Below are positions 60,595 to 64,000 of a stretch of 64,000 bases of DNA, one piece after another; positions within the stretch are counted from its first letter, which is position 1, and each line of letters opens with the position of its first letter. Made by a program: the position numbers and the translations under genes. A model generated the notes under the pieces. It saw only the letters and a program-made list of their open reading frames with translations, had not been told where the DNA came from and searched no databases. The DNA comes from Streptomyces sp. CT34 (lineage in GTDB: Bacteria > Actinomycetota > Actinomycetes > Streptomycetales > Streptomycetaceae): NCBI RefSeq assembly GCF_000805335.1, contig NZ_KN708638.1:5882842-5946841 (forward strand), written 5' to 3'.

Positions 60595-61791
60595 GTGAGA
60601 GTGCTCGCCATGGCTGATCTTTCGCGGCGTTCGCTGCTCAGGGGTGTGGGCGGAATCGGTGTGACCGGGGCGCTGGCCGCCGTCACGGGGTGCGGGGTGC
60701 CGCCGGCGTATGTCGACGCGGCCGACCGCGAGAGCCCGGACCGCTCCGCGCGCGAGCACCGGCTGGTCTTCGCCAACTGGCCGCTCTACATCGACGTCGA
60801 CGACCACGACAAGCAGCGCCGGCCCACGCTGGACGCGTTCCAGAGGCGCACCGGGATCGCCGTGACGTACACCGAGGAGATCAACGACAACGACGAGTTC
60901 TTCGGGAAGATCAGCCCCGCGCTGATGAACCACCAGCCCACCGGCCGCGATCTCATCGTCATCAGCGACTGGATGTGCGCCCGGTTCGTCCGGCTGGGAT
61001 GGGTCGAGACGATGGACCGCAAGGCCCAGCCGAACGTCGCCGAGTACCTCGATCCGCTGCTGCGCACCCCGCACTTCGACCCCGGCCGGATGCACTCGGT
61101 GCCCTGGCAGTCCGGCATCACCGGGATCGCGTACAACCGCAGGAAGCTCGGCCGGGAGATCAGGCACACCTCCGACCTGTGGAAGGACGACCTGCGCGGC
61201 CGGGTCACGCTGCTGGCCGGGCTCGACGAGGCGTTCGCGATGCTGCTCCAGGGCAACGGCGCCGACATCACCCGCTGGACCGCCGAGGACTTCCACCGGA
61301 TGATCGACCAGGTGCGCGGCCTGGTCCGCAAGGGCCAGATCCGCCGCTTCACCGGCAACGACTACATCAAGGACCTGGACTCCGGCGATGTGCTCGCCGC
61401 GCAGGCGTACTCCGGCGATGTGGTCCAGTTGCGGGCGGACAACCCGGACATCGAGTTCGTGGTGCCGGAGGAGGGGGCCGAGCTGTGGGCGGAGAGCATG
61501 ATGATCCCCAACCTCGCGGCCCACAAGCGGAACGCGGAGCGGCTGATCGACTACTACTACCAACCCGAGGTCGCGGCGGAACTGGCCGCCTGGGTCAACT
61601 ACGTGTGCCCGGTGCCGGCCGCGCGGGAGGTGCTCGCCTCGTCCAAGGACAAGGACCGGGCCCAGCTCGCCGAGGACCCGCTGATCTTCCCCGACGCGCG
61701 GATGCGCCGGCGGCTGGCCATCGCGCGGGACATCACGGCCGGGGAGCGGACCGAGTTCGCCAAGGAGTGGAACGCGATCGTGGGGCTGTAG
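60595..61791 (+). CDS. Polyamine ABC transporter substrate-binding protein (PotD-like), Tat/lipoprotein
   Basis: About 398 residues from GTG 60595 (GTG 60601 or ATG 60610 also possible). The N-terminus has SRRSLLRGVGGIG, a twin-arginine-like motif, and a lipobox-like LAAVTGC. The mature part resembles PotD/PotF: LVFANWPLYIDVDDHDKQRR, EEINDNDEFFGKISPALMNH, VPWQSGITGIAYNRRKLG and VPEEGAELWAESMMIPN. Normally permease and ATPase genes follow; here they do not, the next gene being a HXXEE protein. It may use components encoded elsewhere. Confidence 0.9.
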   Translation: MRVLAMADLSRRSLLRGVGGIGVTGALAAVTGCGVPPAYVDAADRESPDRSAREHRLVFANWPLYIDVDDHDKQRRPTLDAFQRRTGIAVTYTEEINDNDEFFGKISPALMNHQPTGRDLIVISDWMCARFVRLGWVETMDRKAQPNVAEYLDPLLRTPHFDPGRMHSVPWQSGITGIAYNRRKLGREIRHTSDLWKDDLRGRVTLLAGLDEAFAMLLQGNGADITRWTAEDFHRMIDQVRGLVRKGQIRRFTGNDYIKDLDSGDVLAAQAYSGDVVQLRADNPDIEFVVPEEGAELWAESMMIPNLAAHKRNAERLIDYYYQPEVAAELAAWVNYVCPVPAAREVLASSKDKDRAQLAEDPLIFPDARMRRRLAIARDITAGERTEFAKEWNAIVGL

Positions 61792-61838
61792 GGCCTGCCC
61801 GAGGGCCACCTGCCGGGTGCGGGCCGGTGCCCCGGTGG

Positions 61839-62028
61839 TCAACCGGCCTGCCGGGCCTGGTGGCTGTGCCGATCTGTGTGGTGGAGTCGGAGGCCGCCGT
61901 ACCCTCCGCGCCCCCCGGGGGGCGGTGTTCGCTGCGGTCAACCGGCCTGCCAGGCTTGGCGGTTATGTCGATCTCTGTGGTGAAGTCGAAGGTTCCCGGT
62001 TCTGTGGTGAAGTCGAAGGTCTCCGAGT
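61839..62028. repeat. Imperfect direct repeats at the 5' end of the HXXEE gene
   Basis: About 54 bp beginning TCAACCGGCCTGCC at 61839 recurs at 61938 (99-bp offset, in frame) with several changes. A 27-bp unit beginning TCTGTGGTGAAGTCGAAGG at 61974 repeats at 62001. Translated, these give STGLPGL and SVVKSKV repeats, the second at or near the N-terminus of the protein. Confidence 0.75.
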
Positions 62029-62564
62029 CGGCCGCGCCGCCCGTGGACGGGATATCGCCCGCCGTCACGCTGGGGTTGTTCGCCGCGTGGGCGCTGCACG
62101 ACGCGGAGGAGGTGGCGTTCGGTCCGCGCTGGGTGCGGGAGAACGTACCCGCCCTGAGGAAGCGCTTTCCCCGGGTGCCGGAGCGTGTTTGGCGGGCCCT
62201 GGAGGGTGTCACCGAGCGGGAGTTCGCGGTGGCGGTCGGCGTGATGGGGGCCGTCGTGGCCGCCGCGGCGGTCCGCGGGCACCAGACGGGCGGCCGGTCC
62301 GCGTTCTTCCAGGGTGCACTGGACGGCTTCGGGCTGCACGGCCTGATGCACCTCGCGCAGGCGGCGGCCACCCGCGGCTACACCCCGGGCTCCGCCACCT
62401 CTCCGGTGATCGTGATCCCCTTCACGCTCTGGGCGCGCGGCCGGCTGCGGCGCGCCGGGCGGCTGCGTCCGGCGACCGTCGGGGGCGCCGTCCGGGGCGT
62501 GGCTGTCGCGGGGGCGGCCACGGTCGTGTCACACGGGGTGGCGCGGCGGCTGGTCCGGCGCTGA
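61965..62564 (+). CDS. HXXEE-domain membrane protein
   Basis: About 199 residues from the ATG at 61965; upstream in-frame GTG codons at 61860 and 61866 are alternatives. Motif ALHDAEEVAFGPRWV supplies the H-x-x-E-E signature. GVMGAVVAAAAVRG and ALDGFGLHGLMHLAQAAATR are hydrophobic helices carrying further His residues, as in the family. Several membrane segments. Function unknown; possible metal-binding membrane protein. No ribosome site is evident. It occupies the place where polyamine permease genes would be expected. Confidence 0.72.
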   Translation: MSISVVKSKVPGSVVKSKVSESAAPPVDGISPAVTLGLFAAWALHDAEEVAFGPRWVRENVPALRKRFPRVPERVWRALEGVTEREFAVAVGVMGAVVAAAAVRGHQTGGRSAFFQGALDGFGLHGLMHLAQAAATRGYTPGSATSPVIVIPFTLWARGRLRRAGRLRPATVGGAVRGVAVAGAATVVSHGVARRLVRR

Positions 62565-62713
62565 CCGGCACCGCGGCGGGAGCGCCAACCGGTGCCGCGG
62601 AGGCGGAGATCGGCCCGCCCGCGCGGGCGCCCCGGACCGCTGCCGGGCCCCCAGGGCCGTGCGGCCAGGCAGGGCCTTCGGTGGGTCGTGGCCGGGTCCG
62701 CGACGTCTGGCAC

Positions 62714-62771
62714 GGCACTCCTCCAGCTGACGCTGGGTGGGGGTGCCCCCAGTGTCAGCTGGGGGAGTGCC
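62714..62771. repeat. Large palindromic intergenic element, about 24-bp stem
   Basis: Arms from 62714 to 62737 and 62748 to 62771 pair almost completely (two G-U pairs), with a GC-rich loop. The core is CAGCTGAC...GTCAGCTG. The flanks GGCACTCC and GGGGAGTGCC resemble a repeat I remember as widespread in Streptomyces intergenic DNA. It may terminate transcription from both sides. Confidence 0.7.
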
Positions 62772-62924
62772 CCCACGCGGCGTTGCCGAAACGTCTCCAT
62801 AGCCCCGCTATAGAGCCGCTCCGGCGCCTAGCGCTCCGCTTCGGCTCTTTGGACGGTCTCCGGAAGCCGAGCTGCGCCGCACCAGACGCCGCGGCCTTTC
62901 CGACCCTGACCCACCGCACAGGCC
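62772..62924. other. Intergenic remainder before adenosine deaminase
   Basis: About 150 bases. GAGCCG at 62812 and CGGCTC near 62842 can pair around a CGCTCC-rich loop. Nothing else is recognised; no gene. Confidence 0.4.
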
Positions 62925-63947
62925 CTAGCCGCGCCAGCCGCTCGCGTACGCGTCGATCTCGGCCGTCAGCCGGGACTTGGCCGCGTCGTCCATGAACGAG
63001 GCGGTCACCGCGTTCTTGGCGAGGGCGGTCAGACCCGTGGTGTCCAGGCCCAGGAGGCGGGCGGCGACGGCGTATTCGGTGTTCAGGTCGGTGCCGAACA
63101 TGGGCGGGTCGTCGCTGTTGACGGTGACCAGGACGCCGGCGTCGACCATCTCCCTGATGGGGTGCTCGTCGAGCGTGCGGACGGCGCGGGTGGCGATGTT
63201 GGACGTCGGGCATACCTCCAACGGGATGCGGTGCTCGGCGAGATGGGCCAGCAGCTCCGGGTCCTGGGTGGCGCTGGTGCCGTGGCCGATCCGCTCGGCG
63301 CGCAGGTCGCGCAGGGCGTCCCAGATCGTGCCGGGGCCGGTGGTCTCGCCGGCGTGCGGGACGGAGTGCAGACCGGCGGCGATGGCCCGGTCGAAGTAGG
63401 GCTTGAACTGGGGCCGCGGCACGCCGATTTCGGGCCCGCCGAGGCCGAACGAGACCAGCCCCTCGGGCTGGAGCTCGCAGGCGATGCGGGCGGTCTCCTC
63501 GGCGGCCTCCGCACCGGCCTCGCCTGGGATGTCGAAGCACCAGCGCAGCACCACGCCCAGCTCGGCCTCGGCCGACTTCCGGGCGTCCTCGATGGCCTCG
63601 ACGAAGGCGGCGTCCGGGATGCCGCGGCGGACCGAGCTGAACGGGGTGATGGTCAGCTCGGCGTAGCGGATCCGCTGGCGGGCCATGTCGCGGGCGACCT
63701 CGTACGTCAGCAGGCGTACGTCCTCGGCGTCGCGGATCAGGTCCACGACGGAGAGGTAGACCTCGATGAAGTGCGCGAAGTCGCGGAAGGTGAAGTAGTC
63801 GGCGAGCGCCTCGGGGTCACTTGGCACGGCGGAGTCGGGGTGTCGGGCGGCCAGTTCGGCGACGATGCGCGGCGAGGCCGAACCGACGTGGTGGACGTGC
63901 AGCTCCGCCTTGGGCAGGCCCGCGATGAAGGCGTCGAGGTCGGACAA
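62925..63947 (-). CDS. add: Adenosine deaminase
   Basis: A 340-residue zinc enzyme that deaminates adenosine, or possibly adenine or another purine-like substrate. Metal ligands are HVHHVGSAS near residue 17, His in SVPHAGETTGPGTIWDAL, and the catalytic Asp pair in VTVNSDDPPMFGTDL. RIGHGTSATQDPELLAHLAE and LEVCPTSNIATRAV are typical. In most homologues the first motif is HxHL; here it is HVHH. TTG at 63947 is chosen because AGGAGGAACC lies just upstream and no ATG is near. Confidence 0.93.
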   Translation of the reverse strand: MSDLDAFIAGLPKAELHVHHVGSASPRIVAELAARHPDSAVPSDPEALADYFTFRDFAHFIEVYLSVVDLIRDAEDVRLLTYEVARDMARQRIRYAELTITPFSSVRRGIPDAAFVEAIEDARKSAEAELGVVLRWCFDIPGEAGAEAAEETARIACELQPEGLVSFGLGGPEIGVPRPQFKPYFDRAIAAGLHSVPHAGETTGPGTIWDALRDLRAERIGHGTSATQDPELLAHLAEHRIPLEVCPTSNIATRAVRTLDEHPIREMVDAGVLVTVNSDDPPMFGTDLNTEYAVAARLLGLDTTGLTALAKNAVTASFMDDAAKSRLTAEIDAYASGWRG

Positions 63948-64000
63948 CGGTTCCTCCTGGGTGACGAGCGGTGCGGATGGGGCGGTCCGGTCATCGTATG

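Noticed and set aside
61789..62927. TAGGGCCTG at 61789 and CAGGCCCTA at 62919 as terminal inverted repeats of a 1.1-kb insertion
   Set aside because: Only 9 bp match, both coincide with TAG stop codons, and no flanking target duplication is evident. Too weak to call.

Overview
The window is chromosomal core DNA of a Streptomyces-like actinomycete. The base composition is very GC-rich, many genes start with GTG or TTG, and whiG, nsdA, four clustered type I signal peptidases and the amtB-glnK-glnD-ffh order are all present. From memory, the order matches the S. coelicolor stretch running from ftsY through whiG, rpsB-tsf-pyrH-frr-cdsA and rlmN to the polyamine genes. No rRNA, tRNA, CRISPR array or prophage was seen.

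Layout. 0-5.4 kb: an ankyrin-repeat protein, an LLM-type flavin oxidoreductase, an NCS1 nucleobase permease and a small zinc-knuckle protein. Two short non-coding mobile elements lie here, 1798-2041 and 5421-5643. 5.7-16 kb: ftsY, a primase/polymerase-like protein, nsdA, then amtB-glnK-glnD behind a four-half-site GlnR box, then ffh. 16.6-20.7 kb: a leftward operon of methyltransferase, PRD protein, YhfU (DUF2620), YhfT membrane protein and a phosphotriesterase-like hydrolase. This is a partial yhf-type cassette, coupled by 4-nt overlaps, and is the least understood system in the window. 21-33 kb: a SprT-like protein, rpsP-khpA-rimM-trmD-rplS, signal peptidases sipW-X-Y-Z, a NUDIX hydrolase, DUF2469, yraN, comM/yifB and dprA. 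33.4-41.4 kb: whiG, a TetR regulator, a secreted or membrane M23 protein, then rpsB, tsf, pyrH, frr and cdsA. 41.5-46.8 kb: rlmN and a TPP-riboswitch-controlled thiamine-type ABC transporter whose Shine-Dalgarno site is buried in a hairpin. 46.8-56.8 kb: a two-component system, a GT87-like membrane protein coupled to a GT4 glycosyltransferase that carries two compensating frameshifts, a DMT exporter, LOG/MarR/RidA genes, and an ABC pair with a degenerate ATPase. 57-62 kb: a polyamine or GABA catabolic set (aminotransferase, Lrp/AsnC regulator, aldehyde dehydrogenase, PotD-like binding protein) around a long inverted repeat. 62-64 kb: an HXXEE-domain membrane protein, a large palindromic element and adenosine deaminase.

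Much of the window is housekeeping: co-translational targeting (FtsY, Ffh, signal peptidases), translation (S2, EF-Ts, RRF, S16, L19, RimM, TrmD, RlmN) and nitrogen sensing. Short accessory insertions sit between these blocks. Start sites were chosen by Shine-Dalgarno position and family length. Regulatory hairpins were found by eye and have not been folded computationally.
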